Positions 25,548 through 33,945 of a DNA stretch of 64,000 nt are shown here, in pieces. The notes beneath the pieces are model-generated. The model saw only the letters and a list, made by a program, of their open reading frames with translations. It did not search any database and was not told where the DNA came from. The stretch comes from a virus. The position numbers and the translations under genes are program-made. Within the stretch, counting starts at the first letter, position 1. Each line of letters starts with the position of its first letter. The DNA lies in IMG/VR virus record IMGVR_UViG_3300042389_001478, positions 124,001-188,000 of that record; one strand, written 5' to 3'.

Positions 25548-26090
25548 TCAAGATTCAGATGGATAATTCTGACCGAATGGTACAGGCTGGCCGAGCTTGT
25601 ATACGATTTGACCTGGGACGCCTCTTGTTGGTGTGGCGGCATTATCTGTTGCTAATGAGTCAACAGCTACTACCGGATATCCAGCTTCGAATTGGCCAGT
25701 AGATCTGTTATACTTGTTAGCCCTAATTGCTGTGGTAAATCTGCGTGTTCTGAGAACTCTTAGAGGATGAATACCCTCAACTAATGATGGAACATTAGCA
25801 CCGCTTTGTAAAGCATTGTTGCTAACACCAGCTAGTGTAGTGGTATATCTCATTCCCACGCCATCCCTGTCATTATAGGCAAATGCGCCAGCAGTTACAG
25901 CCTTATTTGCCCAACTGTTATCAATAACTGTTGAAGCAAATACTTCTGTATTGTATCTTGAGACAGATACGGTTGACAATGTGCTTGAAGAACCTGTTCT
26001 AGCAGCAGAACCGTGATTATTTTGGGCGCCACTAGCTTTTCTATTTGGAGGAATAGTATATGATGAACCGTTAACTTTTGCTGTTGCCAT
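25548..26090 (-). CDS. Probable virion structural protein
   Basis: About 180 residues from the ATG at 26090 (MATAKVNGSSYTIPPNRKAS), which has a GGAG ribosome binding site 6 bases upstream; an in-frame ATG 12 bases earlier overlaps that site and is less likely. Composition is Ala/Ser/Thr/Asn-rich, low in Lys and without Cys, and looks beta-rich, like small capsid or decoration proteins. The gene is flanked by a promoter-like element and by the strongest terminator in the window, as expected for an abundant structural product. Not assigned to a family. Confidence 0.65.
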   Translation of the reverse strand: MATAKVNGSSYTIPPNRKASGAQNNHGSAARTGSSSTLSTVSVSRYNTEVFASTVIDNSWANKAVTAGAFAYNDRDGVGMRYTTTLAGVSNNALQSGANVPSLVEGIHPLRVLRTRRFTTAIRANKYNRSTGQFEAGYPVVAVDSLATDNAATPTRGVPGQIVYKLGQPVPFGQNYPSES

Positions 26091-26124
26091 GGTAATCTCC
26101 ATTGTGTTAGAAAACTATTATTAG

Positions 26125-26132
26125 TATACCCT
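26125..26132 (-). promoter_or_regulatory. AGGGTATA variant promoter-like element
   Basis: TTTTAGGGTATACTAA on the minus strand, 35 bases before the ATG at 26090. It keeps the GTATA core at the usual distance but differs in the upstream G/T positions. Confidence 0.35.
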
Positions 26133-26137
26133 AAAAC

Positions 26138-26791
26138 TTAAGAAGACTGATTATTTTTAGACAATAATTTTAAAGCATTAATAGAATTAACCTTCATACC
26201 ATACAAATTGCCCTTATTTATATTATTAATTTGGCCAATATTCCAGATATTGCCATTGCAAATGATATTAATTGGGACTTTTTTGTTTATCAGTGCTGAC
26301 GCCAAAATATTATCGCTAATATCGTCTAATTGATATCCAGTAGAAGGATATATTGTATGTACTCCAAGGTCTAATAAAATTTGAGATACTTTATAGAGCA
26401 ATTCATATGTAAACACCCTATATTCTAAAGTATATCTTAATTCTACGGCATATTTATTACAAATCTCCAGATTGCTTTTAATATCATCTCTAAATTTGTC
26501 ATATTTTCTATTGCAAAAATAGTATGGCTGGGCAACTATATTAATAATTTGTGCTCCAGATTTGATGGCTGACTCTATCGCCTGATTTCGGTTTTTGGTA
26601 TCCAAAACCCCAAGAGGATAATCAATAACAGTTGAGACTAAAATATCTTCTGGCACAAGATTTTTGGTAATCTTGATATGAGGAGGTAGTAAGCAAATAG
26701 TTTTAGGCTTAAATACTATTGCTTTTTCTATGCTCTGTTTTATTTCTTGATCAGATAATGAGACGTCATATGTTGAAAATTCTATGATCAT
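26138..26791 (-). CDS. DeoC-like aldolase-fold protein, catalytic lysines missing
   Basis: 217 residues with the order of deoxyribose-phosphate aldolase: ILVSTVIDYPLGVLDT (strand with YPLG), an alternating helix-strand middle, LRYTLEYRVFTYELL (counterpart of KVIIETGxLTDEE) and TIYPSTGY (counterpart of FIKTSTG). The Schiff-base lysine of the KTSTG motif is replaced by Tyr, and no second lysine is seen in ICNGNIW, where KPAGG would lie. So the barrel is probably present but aldolase activity is doubtful; it may bind nucleosides or act as a scaffold. It overlaps the ClpP-like gene by 4 bases. Confidence 0.72.
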   Translation of the reverse strand: MIIEFSTYDVSLSDQEIKQSIEKAIVFKPKTICLLPPHIKITKNLVPEDILVSTVIDYPLGVLDTKNRNQAIESAIKSGAQIINIVAQPYYFCNRKYDKFRDDIKSNLEICNKYAVELRYTLEYRVFTYELLYKVSQILLDLGVHTIYPSTGYQLDDISDNILASALINKKVPINIICNGNIWNIGQINNINKGNLYGMKVNSINALKLLSKNNQSS

Positions 26792-27459
26792 TTTTTAAAC
26801 TTATAGGATTTAAGAGAATCTATAGTTGAGTATTTCTTATCTCCTAATACACCATCTGCAAAGCCATATTCAACAGCCTCTTGAGCTTTTAGTATCCAAT
26901 CACATTTATTAGCCAGTTGTGAAGTAATGTGTTTTTTTGCCATCATTCTTTTCCAATTTTTTAATTTAGCCATCTCGCTCTGCATACATCTGTCCGTAAA
27001 AATATCAATCATCTTATCACACTCTTGTTCATTCCATTGTATGCCAGCAGCAGCAGCCTTGCTATGTTCGGCATCTACACTGAATGATCCATAATGAATC
27101 ATAACGTTCGTATTTGGCATTAGAATTCTTAGTGGGGCAGCTTGCAGTATTACACTGCTTGAGGATTCTACTTTGGCATAGGCTAAGATAATAATTTTTG
27201 CCTTAGAAAATCTTATGGTATCATAAATACCCAAGCAGTCCTGCCAGTCTCCCCCAGGAAGATGCATGTGAACTAATATGGATTCATCTGAGAGCGTATT
27301 TAGATATCTAATATTTTTTTCAAATACTACAGCCGACCTATAATCAACACCACCTTCTTCGTCTCCGTCTAAACATGAATGCAGAAAGACTTCTCTTGTT
27401 TTTGGATTGATATTAAAGTTATGAATGTCATTTAGTTCTGTGTCGTTATTGACTACCAT
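26788..27459 (-). CDS. ClpP-like serine protease
   Basis: 223 residues. VHMHLPGGDWQDCLGIYDTI matches the ClpP start of the active-site region, VESSSSVILQAA carries the presumed nucleophile (Ser100 or Ser101) and NVMIHYGSF supplies the His (His122), as in ClpP VMIHQP. Phages use ClpP-fold enzymes as prohead proteases or as soluble proteases. Here it lies near a putative structural gene, so a maturation role is possible, though no scaffold or capsid gene is next to it. It overlaps its neighbours by 4 and 14 bases. Confidence 0.85.
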   Translation of the reverse strand: MVVNNDTELNDIHNFNINPKTREVFLHSCLDGDEEGGVDYRSAVVFEKNIRYLNTLSDESILVHMHLPGGDWQDCLGIYDTIRFSKAKIIILAYAKVESSSSVILQAAPLRILMPNTNVMIHYGSFSVDAEHSKAAAAGIQWNEQECDKMIDIFTDRCMQSEMAKLKNWKRMMAKKHITSQLANKCDWILKAQEAVEYGFADGVLGDKKYSTIDSLKSYKFKK

Positions 27460-27904
27460 GTAAGTACCTATAGGCTTGATCGTTAATTTCTTTCATTACT
27501 CTAGCATCATCAAAAACCTTTCCTATAGCTATTCTAAATCTATATCTAGTAAATACATCAAGGGTTTCAACCCCATCGGTATTCTCTATAATATCAATTA
27601 TATTCTCATTGATATTGAAGTTAGAATGACCCACCCAAAAATTAAAGATCTTGCTAGAAGCAGTATTCTCTGTGTATGGAATCAAGCCCATAGGAGTAGC
27701 TATCGCTCTCATTCTTTGGGGATGAGACATATGATCATCTATTCCTTCTGCTTCTTCTGTATTGTCGTCTACATCTTCCTGGGTAATATTAGAATCTATG
27801 GAAATCTCATCGTCTGCTCCGAAAGGGTCAAACCATTTTTGCCAAACTATTAAATTATCTTCTCCATAGACATTTCTCATTTTGATCCTATTATTAGTTG
27901 ACAA
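27446..27904 (-). CDS. Unknown protein with acidic N-terminal segment
   Basis: 152 residues, not recognised. An aromatic start (VYGEDNLIVWQKWFDPFG) is followed by a Glu/Asp-rich stretch, a TPMGLIPYTE segment and a compact domain NFWVGHSNFNINENIIDIIE ... YRFRIAIGKVFDD. Charge and layout suggest a small phage assembly or regulatory protein. It overlaps the ClpP-like gene and follows the next gene by 1 base. Confidence 0.7.
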   Translation of the reverse strand: MSTNNRIKMRNVYGEDNLIVWQKWFDPFGADDEISIDSNITQEDVDDNTEEAEGIDDHMSHPQRMRAIATPMGLIPYTENTASSKIFNFWVGHSNFNINENIIDIIENTDGVETLDVFTRYRFRIAIGKVFDDARVMKEINDQAYRYLHGSQ

Positions 27905-27905
27905 A

Positions 27906-28370
27906 CTACTTGTTCATATAGTTTTTAAATACACTAGATGGTTTAATGAATGGTTTGCTATTAATTACTTTCTCTGTTTTTTCAGTTATTTCTAGCCATT
28001 TTTCCAATACTTGATGAACAAAATATGCATCAAATGGCTCATCTGAGCCCAATACATCTGAAAGTGTTTCCACTATGTCTTTTTTTAATAGGCCATTATT
28101 TACCATAAATATCATTGTAGCATACTGACTTGCAATATCGTCTATTGAAGAAGGCTCTAGTTTTTCAAAGTTCGGCCAATAGCAAATAATATTTACTGTA
28201 CCATCATAATTTAATTGTAGACTAAGACTGCATAAATAATCTTTTTCTATTTTGGTAACAATGTTATCTTCTTTAGTCTCTTTGGATATTTCTTTAGAAA
28301 CCTCTTCTGTTTGTTCTATTTGTTCTACTTGTTTAGTAGGAAATAAAAATTGCCGTAAAAATTTAAACAT
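27906..28370 (-). CDS. Unknown protein
   Basis: About 154 residues from the ATG at 28370 (MFKFLRQFLFPTK), which overlaps the stop of the upstream gene (ATGTTTAA); an alternative start 21 bases upstream is less natural. Hydrophobic N-terminus, then a Glu/Lys-rich linker, then a mixed domain with LQLNYDGTVNIICYWP and a helical end. Not recognised, no cofactor motif. Confidence 0.65.
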   Translation of the reverse strand: MFKFLRQFLFPTKQVEQIEQTEEVSKEISKETKEDNIVTKIEKDYLCSLSLQLNYDGTVNIICYWPNFEKLEPSSIDDIASQYATMIFMVNNGLLKKDIVETLSDVLGSDEPFDAYFVHQVLEKWLEITEKTEKVINSKPFIKPSSVFKNYMNK

Positions 28371-28710
28371 ATAATAATGCTTTTCTCGCAAAACGATTAA
28401 TAATAGCTAGGTTCATACTACTATAATAGCAGTTTTTGAGAGGAGTGTCAGGAGGTATAATACAAGCATAGTGTATACTAATATTTTCCTTTTGTTTAAT
28501 TACATCTATTAGTCTAGTATTTACCCACCCAAAACCAAGCGAAATATTGGTTTCAAATAAAGTCTCTATAGATTGATCTATAGATAGTTCATTAGGAGAT
28601 AAATCGAGAGAGAGCGGCACAAATCTGTTTTCTAATGCTGAGATAAAACATTTCTCGTTTTTATCAAGATCAAAAGAAACTATGTATAAATATACTGTGG
28701 TATTAAACAT
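28363..28710 (-). CDS. Unknown protein, small mixed fold
   Basis: 115 residues with hydrophobic strands (TVYLYIVSFDLD, ISIHYACIIPPDTPL) and no obvious motif. It overlaps the sigma-factor gene by 8 bases, so the two are co-translated. A sigma-binding or coactivator partner would be attractive by position, but no sequence evidence supports that. Confidence 0.65.
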   Translation of the reverse strand: MFNTTVYLYIVSFDLDKNEKCFISALENRFVPLSLDLSPNELSIDQSIETLFETNISLGFGWVNTRLIDVIKQKENISIHYACIIPPDTPLKNCYYSSMNLAIINRFARKALLYV

Positions 28711-29287
28711 ATTCTCTAATTTTTGATAAACCCTTCTGAATGTTTTGTCTAATTGCTTCTCTTGTTACGCCAAAATTTACACCAATCTCTGACAGTGTTT
28801 TATCTTCAAAATAGTACTGCTTAATCTGTTCTTTCTGTTTTTCTGAGATAAGACCGCACGACAAGATATTTTCTATATTGTCTTTTAGCATTTCTTGATA
28901 TTCATTCTTTTCTGCCATCAAAGACGGATCATACTCTGGTTTGTCTTCAATATTATCCGTAAAACTAATATCTAGATCTTTATTAAGATTGTCTAAAGAA
29001 TAGTGGTTATTTTGTTTCTTATATTTATTAGACAAATATGTTTTAATAGCCCAAATGCCACACTGATTACGGTATGAGTATTTAGTCTTAGACTTACCCT
29101 CAAACCCAGTCCTGTCCTTATCCCATCTCCAGTCTCCTATCATGATTGCGGATGCTATGTCTGCTATTGCATCTTCATTAGACAACAGTTCTTGTCTTAA
29201 TGATGAATAGAATCCTGGGGCAAATTTTGATATAATCTTTTTAGCTAAAGTTATATATGTAGACAGACTATCGTATTCTTTTTCCAT
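28703..29287 (-). CDS. Sigma-70-like factor (T4 gp55-like)
   Basis: 194 residues. The N-terminal half has a region 2-like helix set (NEDAIADIASAIMIGDWRWD ... SYRNQCGIWAIKTYL). The C-terminal 50 residues are a clear sigma region 4 helix-turn-helix: LISEKQKEQIKQYYFED then KTLSEIGVNFGVTREAIRQN and IQKGLSKIREYV. Short sigma factors of this kind direct late transcription in T4-type phages. It is the natural candidate to read the GGTGTATA elements in this window (inference). It lies between unknown genes within the 26-31 kb block. Confidence 0.9.
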   Translation of the reverse strand: MEKEYDSLSTYITLAKKIISKFAPGFYSSLRQELLSNEDAIADIASAIMIGDWRWDKDRTGFEGKSKTKYSYRNQCGIWAIKTYLSNKYKKQNNHYSLDNLNKDLDISFTDNIEDKPEYDPSLMAEKNEYQEMLKDNIENILSCGLISEKQKEQIKQYYFEDKTLSEIGVNFGVTREAIRQNIQKGLSKIREYV

Positions 29288-29351
29288 GGTTTATCCTTTA
29301 AAAGTCCTTAAATAAAAATAAAATTCCTTAATTAACTATCAGCAGATCAAA

Positions 29352-29798
29352 CTATTTATCTTTTGGCTCTGTTAATTTTTTCCACATTTCTGGGTCTGGC
29401 CTATCCTCGTCGCCTCTTTTGGCGGGCTTATATTTCTTGCCCTCTCTTTCTTTTTTCTTTCTGATATTGTCCCACAGTCCAGGCTTGTCTGAGGCAAAAG
29501 TATCATCGTCATCGGAAGGTACATACTTCACAAAATCGTGAATAGTTCGCATGTAATCCTCTGTGATGGCAATTTTACCCTGAAGCCAGCTCTCTGTCAA
29601 GTTTTCTCTAATTTTTGGGTCGTCAACGACATCTAGTATAGACTGAGCATGAGAAACTATAGCTTTTAAAGAACCAATATTCATCTCATAAAAATCTTGT
29701 TTATAATCTTCTAGATTATCGTTAGATGAATGTGTTTTGTTGTTAGAAATTGATACAAAGGACTGTATTGAGTCTAAAATCTGATAGAATCTGTTCAT
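29352..29798 (-). CDS. Conserved phage protein of unknown function
   Basis: 148 residues. The core MNIGSLKAIVSHAQSILDVV and RENLTESWLQGKIAITEDYM, followed by TIHDFVKYV, and the tail KPGLWDNIRKKKEREGKKYKP, is a combination I recognise as typical of many aquatic tailed-phage proteins, usually annotated as hypothetical. Mostly helical with a charged, disordered C-terminus. Function unknown; a virion or packaging link is sometimes assumed. It overlaps the PAP2 gene start by 4 bases. Confidence 0.75.
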   Translation of the reverse strand: MNRFYQILDSIQSFVSISNNKTHSSNDNLEDYKQDFYEMNIGSLKAIVSHAQSILDVVDDPKIRENLTESWLQGKIAITEDYMRTIHDFVKYVPSDDDDTFASDKPGLWDNIRKKKEREGKKYKPAKRGDEDRPDPEMWKKLTEPKDK

Positions 29799-30439
29799 AA
29801 TATTCTCTCTTTTAGTTTATTAAATAAGAATTTTGTTAATTTTATTGAAGCTAGGTTATCTGAGGGATAATGTACGCCTTGTAGTATTCTCGCTTTTCCT
29901 GTGTCTTTGACCAATGAATCTAATTTTTGTTTGTTTACCGTTGGGTAGTAATATTCAATAATATGAGCAACCAAACTGCTATACACCGTATGTCCAGATG
30001 GATAAGCAGCTGTATGATGAGTATCTGTAACAATAACATCAATATTTAAATCATAATATTTGGCCAATTGTGAAGGTCTTGGTCTATTCCATAGGGATTT
30101 TACGTTTAGTACAATAGGTTTAATTATATTATAGAATTCTAATATTTTGGGTTGGGGATATTCCAAACCATATTGATTAAGCAATTCGATAAAAACACTA
30201 TCAGTATCTTGGTCTATAATTTCTACTAGCTTAGTCTCTTCAAGAGTTCTATTCAGTGTTGATCGTGATACTAACTGTAATTCCAAAAAAGTTTCCTTGC
30301 TCGTATTAGGAGGGGGAGCTTCTAAAATTTTTTTCCAATCGAAATCTACTATATCAGGAACCGGTTGTTCTATATACTCAGTACCATAACCCAGTAATTC
30401 AATTTCTTTGTATTTAATTAATGAATTAAGATTTATCAT
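29795..30439 (-). CDS. PAP2-family phosphatase or haloperoxidase-like protein
   Basis: 214 residues. The three PAP2 motifs are present in order: KSLWNRPRP (K-x6-RP), YPSGHT (PSGH) and ARILQGVHYPSDN (R-x5-H-x3-D) with the catalytic His. Unlike lipid phosphatases, there are no membrane helices, so it is a soluble form acting on phosphate esters or nucleotides. PAP2-like genes occur in cyanophages and other aquatic phages; the physiological substrate is not known. It overlaps the ferritin-like gene by 4 bases. Confidence 0.88.
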   Translation of the reverse strand: MINLNSLIKYKEIELLGYGTEYIEQPVPDIVDFDWKKILEAPPPNTSKETFLELQLVSRSTLNRTLEETKLVEIIDQDTDSVFIELLNQYGLEYPQPKILEFYNIIKPIVLNVKSLWNRPRPSQLAKYYDLNIDVIVTDTHHTAAYPSGHTVYSSLVAHIIEYYYPTVNKQKLDSLVKDTGKARILQGVHYPSDNLASIKLTKFLFNKLKERIL

Positions 30440-31020
30440 ACTTGTATGCTAAGAAAGTTATCGAGCCCCATTTGTTCGATCATCTTTAGAAAACCTTCAT
30501 ATAATACTATTCCATCTTCACTACCTTGTAGTAATGGTATCATAATATTAGCTGTCATCTCATCGCCCACTGCTCTGGCCGCAGTTATAGTTGCTCTTTC
30601 TGCTACAGCCGCTTCTTGTACTGATGCTAGGTTATATTTGATCATTGCCAACATATCATGTCTAGCCCAGGTTGGAGGAGTAACCATTAACGGCTGATAG
30701 TCTGCATTAAAAAATTCTAATCTAGTTATATTAATAATAGAGTGCTTGTGTTCTTCTTCTGCATCCTCTTTAATAACCGAGGCAAGCTTTTTGTATCCCC
30801 ATCTTTCAAGATGTACTGCTTGTGCAGATAAGGCTGTTGTCTGCTGCCAGTGAATATTTAAAGATTTTTTAAGGAGTTCAACAACTTTGTCATTGGAGTT
30901 ATTTTCAACTTCTTCGTCAGAGATTACCTCTGGATGCACAGGTTCTTCTGCCACAATAATGTCCTTTGCTTCAATAATTTCAGATTGTTCAGTCAGTAGT
31001 TCTTGAATAGTTTTAGTCAT
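30436..31020 (-). CDS. Ferritin-like (bacterioferritin/Dps-type) protein
   Basis: 194 residues. After a 45-residue acidic leader, a four-helix bundle of the ferritin-like superfamily is readable: LLKKSLNIHWQQTTALSAQA, LERWGYKKLASVIKEDAEEE with HKHS, a long Met/Ala helix, and a final VLYEGFLKMIEQM. The E-x6-8 spacing followed by EEEHKH and the later GSEDGIVLYE resemble the E...ExxH pairs of di-iron sites. It could store iron, guard phage DNA from peroxide, or be a catalyst; exact class is unsure. Overlaps the PAP2 gene. Confidence 0.75.
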   Translation of the reverse strand: MTKTIQELLTEQSEIIEAKDIIVAEEPVHPEVISDEEVENNSNDKVVELLKKSLNIHWQQTTALSAQAVHLERWGYKKLASVIKEDAEEEHKHSIINITRLEFFNADYQPLMVTPPTWARHDMLAMIKYNLASVQEAAVAERATITAARAVGDEMTANIMIPLLQGSEDGIVLYEGFLKMIEQMGLDNFLSIQV

Positions 31021-31133
31021 AATTAGAATTTCTCGTATTAGTTTAATTATTTAGTTCTTATTATTTATCAATCTGTAGTACACCCCTTTGGCTTTTGCAA
31101 AATCATATTTCGTCAGATCTCCAAAAAATATTA

Positions 31134-31733
31134 TTAGTCCTTGACTGGACTATTTGACCTCCACTGAAAACAGCTCCAGTACGCGGGTGTCGTTTTGTCT
31201 TTTTGCTGATCACATTTGTGTCTTGCTCTAAAGCTCTTACGTCTTACTGGATCATCTCTTTTTATGCTCATTTCTTGTGATCCAAACCTTACAATAATAA
31301 CTTTGCCCTCTTTATTACGAACATACACGGCAAACTTCTTTTTTGCATCTGGTGTTCTGAATGGTTTGTTTAATGTTACTTTTCTTCCTTGATATTCTGA
31401 TGCTGATATTTGAGAAATATCATACTCTTCTGTTTCTTCTCCGGCGTCCATATAATCTTTTTCTTTAGGAATAACTAAATTTGATATTGTTAATTCTTCA
31501 GAATTTTCACAGTCTTCACATTCTACACAGTCTTCGCATTCAAACTTCTTCATAAAACCTAGTACTTCTAATACTTGATCCATTAGACTACTTTTTGGTT
31601 TTTGAGCTTGACCCAAGCACGCAGCTATTCTTTGTTGATTTTCTGGATAATCCTTTTTCATTATTCCATTACTCATGCATCGAGCAATAAAACTTTCTCT
31701 ATCTTCATTGTCATTGGGTTGTGGTATTGGCAT
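31134..31733 (-). CDS. Conserved phage virion-associated protein
   Basis: About 199 residues from the ATG at 31733 (MPIPQPNDNEDRESFIARCM), chosen because AAAGGAG lies 6 bases upstream; the longer frame has no such site. The start matches the MPxPxPxxxEDxxxFIxRCM family seen in phage head genes, with QQRIAACLGQ later. The C-terminal domain has VTLNKPFRTPDAKKKFAVYV and KRDDPVRRKSFRARHKCD ... YWSCFQW, a widely shared phage domain. A Cys-rich ECEDCVECEDCE stretch in the middle may bind metal. The name of its role in the virion is not settled. Confidence 0.8.
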   Translation of the reverse strand: MPIPQPNDNEDRESFIARCMSNGIMKKDYPENQQRIAACLGQAQKPKSSLMDQVLEVLGFMKKFECEDCVECEDCENSEELTISNLVIPKEKDYMDAGEETEEYDISQISASEYQGRKVTLNKPFRTPDAKKKFAVYVRNKEGKVIIVRFGSQEMSIKRDDPVRRKSFRARHKCDQQKDKTTPAYWSCFQWRSNSPVKD

Positions 31734-31743
31734 AAAATCTCCT

Positions 31744-32802
31744 TTAATTCTGTATACACCTGAGTAGTTCCTTAGCCGAATTTTTCCAAGTAAATTTCCT
31801 TCCTGTTTCAACACCACTAAGATTAGTGCTGATATTATTCGTATAAATATCTCTCATATAGTGAATAATTTGTTCTTTCTGTTTAGATCCGATTTTAGCC
31901 CAATTACCTTCTCCGTGAAACCATTTATTGTCTATCGCCTTTTCGGTTTCTTCTATAGAGACCAGATGAGCATTGCTATTATTACAAAATTCTGTATGTG
32001 CTGAATAATTGGTTGCGATAACAGGCTTATTCATTGACATAGTTTCTAATAGCTCAAGATTCCATCCTTCTGCCCGTGAAACATAAATACCGCAGTCAGA
32101 ATACGAAATGGCTTGTGCTAAATCTTGTTGAGACGATAGTCTTGGAAAAACTTTGATTTTATCCTTAAGCTTAGATTTCTGAACTATACTAAGCCACTCA
32201 CCTTCTTGTTGATCATTAAGAAATGGATTATGAGTAATCATCCATAGCTCAACATTATCTTCTCTATTAAATGCGCTATTAAAGCACTCAATAACAACAT
32301 CATGCGATTTTCTAATTTCCCATTTGCCTATTGTAATAAAGATAAAGTTTTTGGGCTTGTTTTTTACTTCAATAGGATAAAAAATGTCTGGATTAACTCC
32401 GAGTGGAACAATATCTATTGGTTTGTTTATGCCGTTGTCAACCAATACTTTTTTTGCCCATTGACTACTGGCTATTATGCCGTCTGGAAAATTCAGGTGA
32501 TGCTTTTCTAGAGTATTGAAAGTATCTATTTCAAAAAAAGGATAAGCATAATATTTGCCGCTACCAGACCTATTTAGTAAATCGAATTGGTGCCATATTT
32601 TTATTGATATAGCATTATAGTCAACACTAGATTGTTTATCTATACATTTGCGAATAATTTCTTCGTCCGATTGATTCTCAATCTTGGGATTTCCTATAGG
32701 AGTTAGACAAACGTCGTGGTTTTGGTCTATCTCTTTAAGTAGATTTAATGCTGCATTGCCATAGCCCGTGGCTCCAATTGGGGCTTGAAAATGTATTTTC
32801 AT
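31744..32802 (-). CDS. GT-B glycosyltransferase (family 4-like)
   Basis: 352 residues. The N-terminal half has the G-x-GYGNAALNLL start of GT-B enzymes and SQWAKKVLVDNGI; the C-terminal half has IFITIGKWEIRKSHDVVIEC, SDCGIYVSRAEGWNLELLET and NKPVIATNYSAHTEF, the usual nucleotide-sugar-binding E-x7-E region of family 4. It transfers a sugar to DNA, protein or surface glycan. The gene overlaps no neighbour and lies 6 bases from guaC. The GGTGTATA found near its stop is within its last codons. Confidence 0.92.
   Translation of the reverse strand: MKIHFQAPIGATGYGNAALNLLKEIDQNHDVCLTPIGNPKIENQSDEEIIRKCIDKQSSVDYNAISIKIWHQFDLLNRSGSGKYYAYPFFEIDTFNTLEKHHLNFPDGIIASSQWAKKVLVDNGINKPIDIVPLGVNPDIFYPIEVKNKPKNFIFITIGKWEIRKSHDVVIECFNSAFNREDNVELWMITHNPFLNDQQEGEWLSIVQKSKLKDKIKVFPRLSSQQDLAQAISYSDCGIYVSRAEGWNLELLETMSMNKPVIATNYSAHTEFCNNSNAHLVSIEETEKAIDNKWFHGEGNWAKIGSKQKEQIIHYMRDIYTNNISTNLSGVETGRKFTWKNSAKELLRCIQN
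31753..31760 (-). promoter_or_regulatory. GGTGTATA element, inside a gene end
   Basis: GGTGTATACAG on the minus strand, 20 bases before the ATG at 31733. It also encodes the final residues of the glycosyltransferase, so chance is a fair alternative here, and its distance to the start is shorter than for the other copies. Confidence 0.35.
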
Positions 32803-32808
32803 AATTAT

Positions 32809-33945
32809 TTATACTCCGAATATCGGGTTCTTATTTGAATGTATTTGGTTTGTTTTGCAGAACTGGCTGCACTTAGACATATTTTTGATTGAATTAGATC
32901 CAACATAACAACAGCAAGACCGTATGCCTCCGAGTAGCTCTTGAATTATATCTTTAGTCAACCCTTTATATTTAACTGTAATTTTTGTTCCTTCAGATGC
33001 TCTGTAATCTTTTTTGCCGTCTTCATATTGGTCTTGGGCGTGATGAGAACTCATTCCATAATATGTAAAATTAACTTTTCTAGTCTCGGTTTCATATCCT
33101 GGGTTAAATGGTTGCCAAAATTCAGCTGCTATGCCAGCCTTTGCGCATTTATACTCTACTGTCCATTCTCCTTCACAAGAATCGGTCCCGGCAAAAAATC
33201 CTCCCAGCATAATAAAGTCTGCTCCAGCACACATCGCCTTACATACGTCTCCACTATGCTTGTGTCCTCCGTCTGAGCAAATTAATCCTAATTTCTTATC
33301 TCCATTTTGCAACCCGTGCGCTACATAAGAATTGTCTAAACAACAAGATAACTGGGGATATCCGCATCCAGTAATAAATCTTGTCATGCAAGCACTGCCT
33401 CCTCCAACTCCACACTTCACAATATCTACTCCTCCATATATAAGGAGTTCTTGGGTGGACGATGGATTCGTAACATTTCCTGCAATGATAATAGATTCTG
33501 GGAAATGATCCCTAATTTTTTTACAGTATCTAACAAACACATCCATGTGACCATTAGGAACATCAATACAAATGTTGGGTTGTATGCCAGTTTTTTGATA
33601 AAATTCTAATAAGTGATTTATATCAGATTTTTTATATCCAATAGAAATCCAAACATAGTTTACAACGTTTGGGTTGGCTAGAAAATATGAAGATAATTGC
33701 TCCACTGTGTGGTATTTATGGAGACATGTTATCATCTTATATTGACTCAAAGTAGTTGCCATATCAAATGAAGCGAAGCTCATATTTGCACAGATTATAG
33801 GGATGCCAGACCAAATCCTTGGGCTGTGATAAAAGCTAAATGATCTTTCTAGATTTATCTCTGATCTGCTTGTTAGTGTGGATCTTTGGGGAACTATTAA
33901 AACATCATCAAAATCTAGTTTGATATCATCAATTATTTTGTTCAT
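32809..33945 (-). CDS. guaC: GMP reductase
   Basis: 378 residues. The opening LDFDDVLIVPQRSTLTSRSE, PIICANMSFAS, the catalytic loop VGGGSACMTRFITGCGYPQL (Cys186), ICSDGGHKHSGDVCKAMCAG, FIMLGGFFAG and FYGMSS-like TYYGMSSHHAQ, then YRASEGTKITVKYKG and LLGGIRSCCCYVG follow GuaC rather than IMP dehydrogenase (no CBS domains). It reduces GMP to IMP with NADPH, releasing ammonia. In a phage this shifts purine pools from G to A nucleotides. It overlaps the SET gene upstream by 17 bases. Confidence 0.93.
   Translation of the reverse strand: MNKIIDDIKLDFDDVLIVPQRSTLTSRSEINLERSFSFYHSPRIWSGIPIICANMSFASFDMATTLSQYKMITCLHKYHTVEQLSSYFLANPNVVNYVWISIGYKKSDINHLLEFYQKTGIQPNICIDVPNGHMDVFVRYCKKIRDHFPESIIIAGNVTNPSSTQELLIYGGVDIVKCGVGGGSACMTRFITGCGYPQLSCCLDNSYVAHGLQNGDKKLGLICSDGGHKHSGDVCKAMCAGADFIMLGGFFAGTDSCEGEWTVEYKCAKAGIAAEFWQPFNPGYETETRKVNFTYYGMSSHHAQDQYEDGKKDYRASEGTKITVKYKGLTKDIIQELLGGIRSCCCYVGSNSIKNMSKCSQFCKTNQIHSNKNPIFGV

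Noticed and set aside
30436-31020. Reading as a Dps protein specifically
   Set aside because: Dps metal ligands lie at the dimer interface, which I cannot confirm from sequence; the general ferritin-like call is safer.
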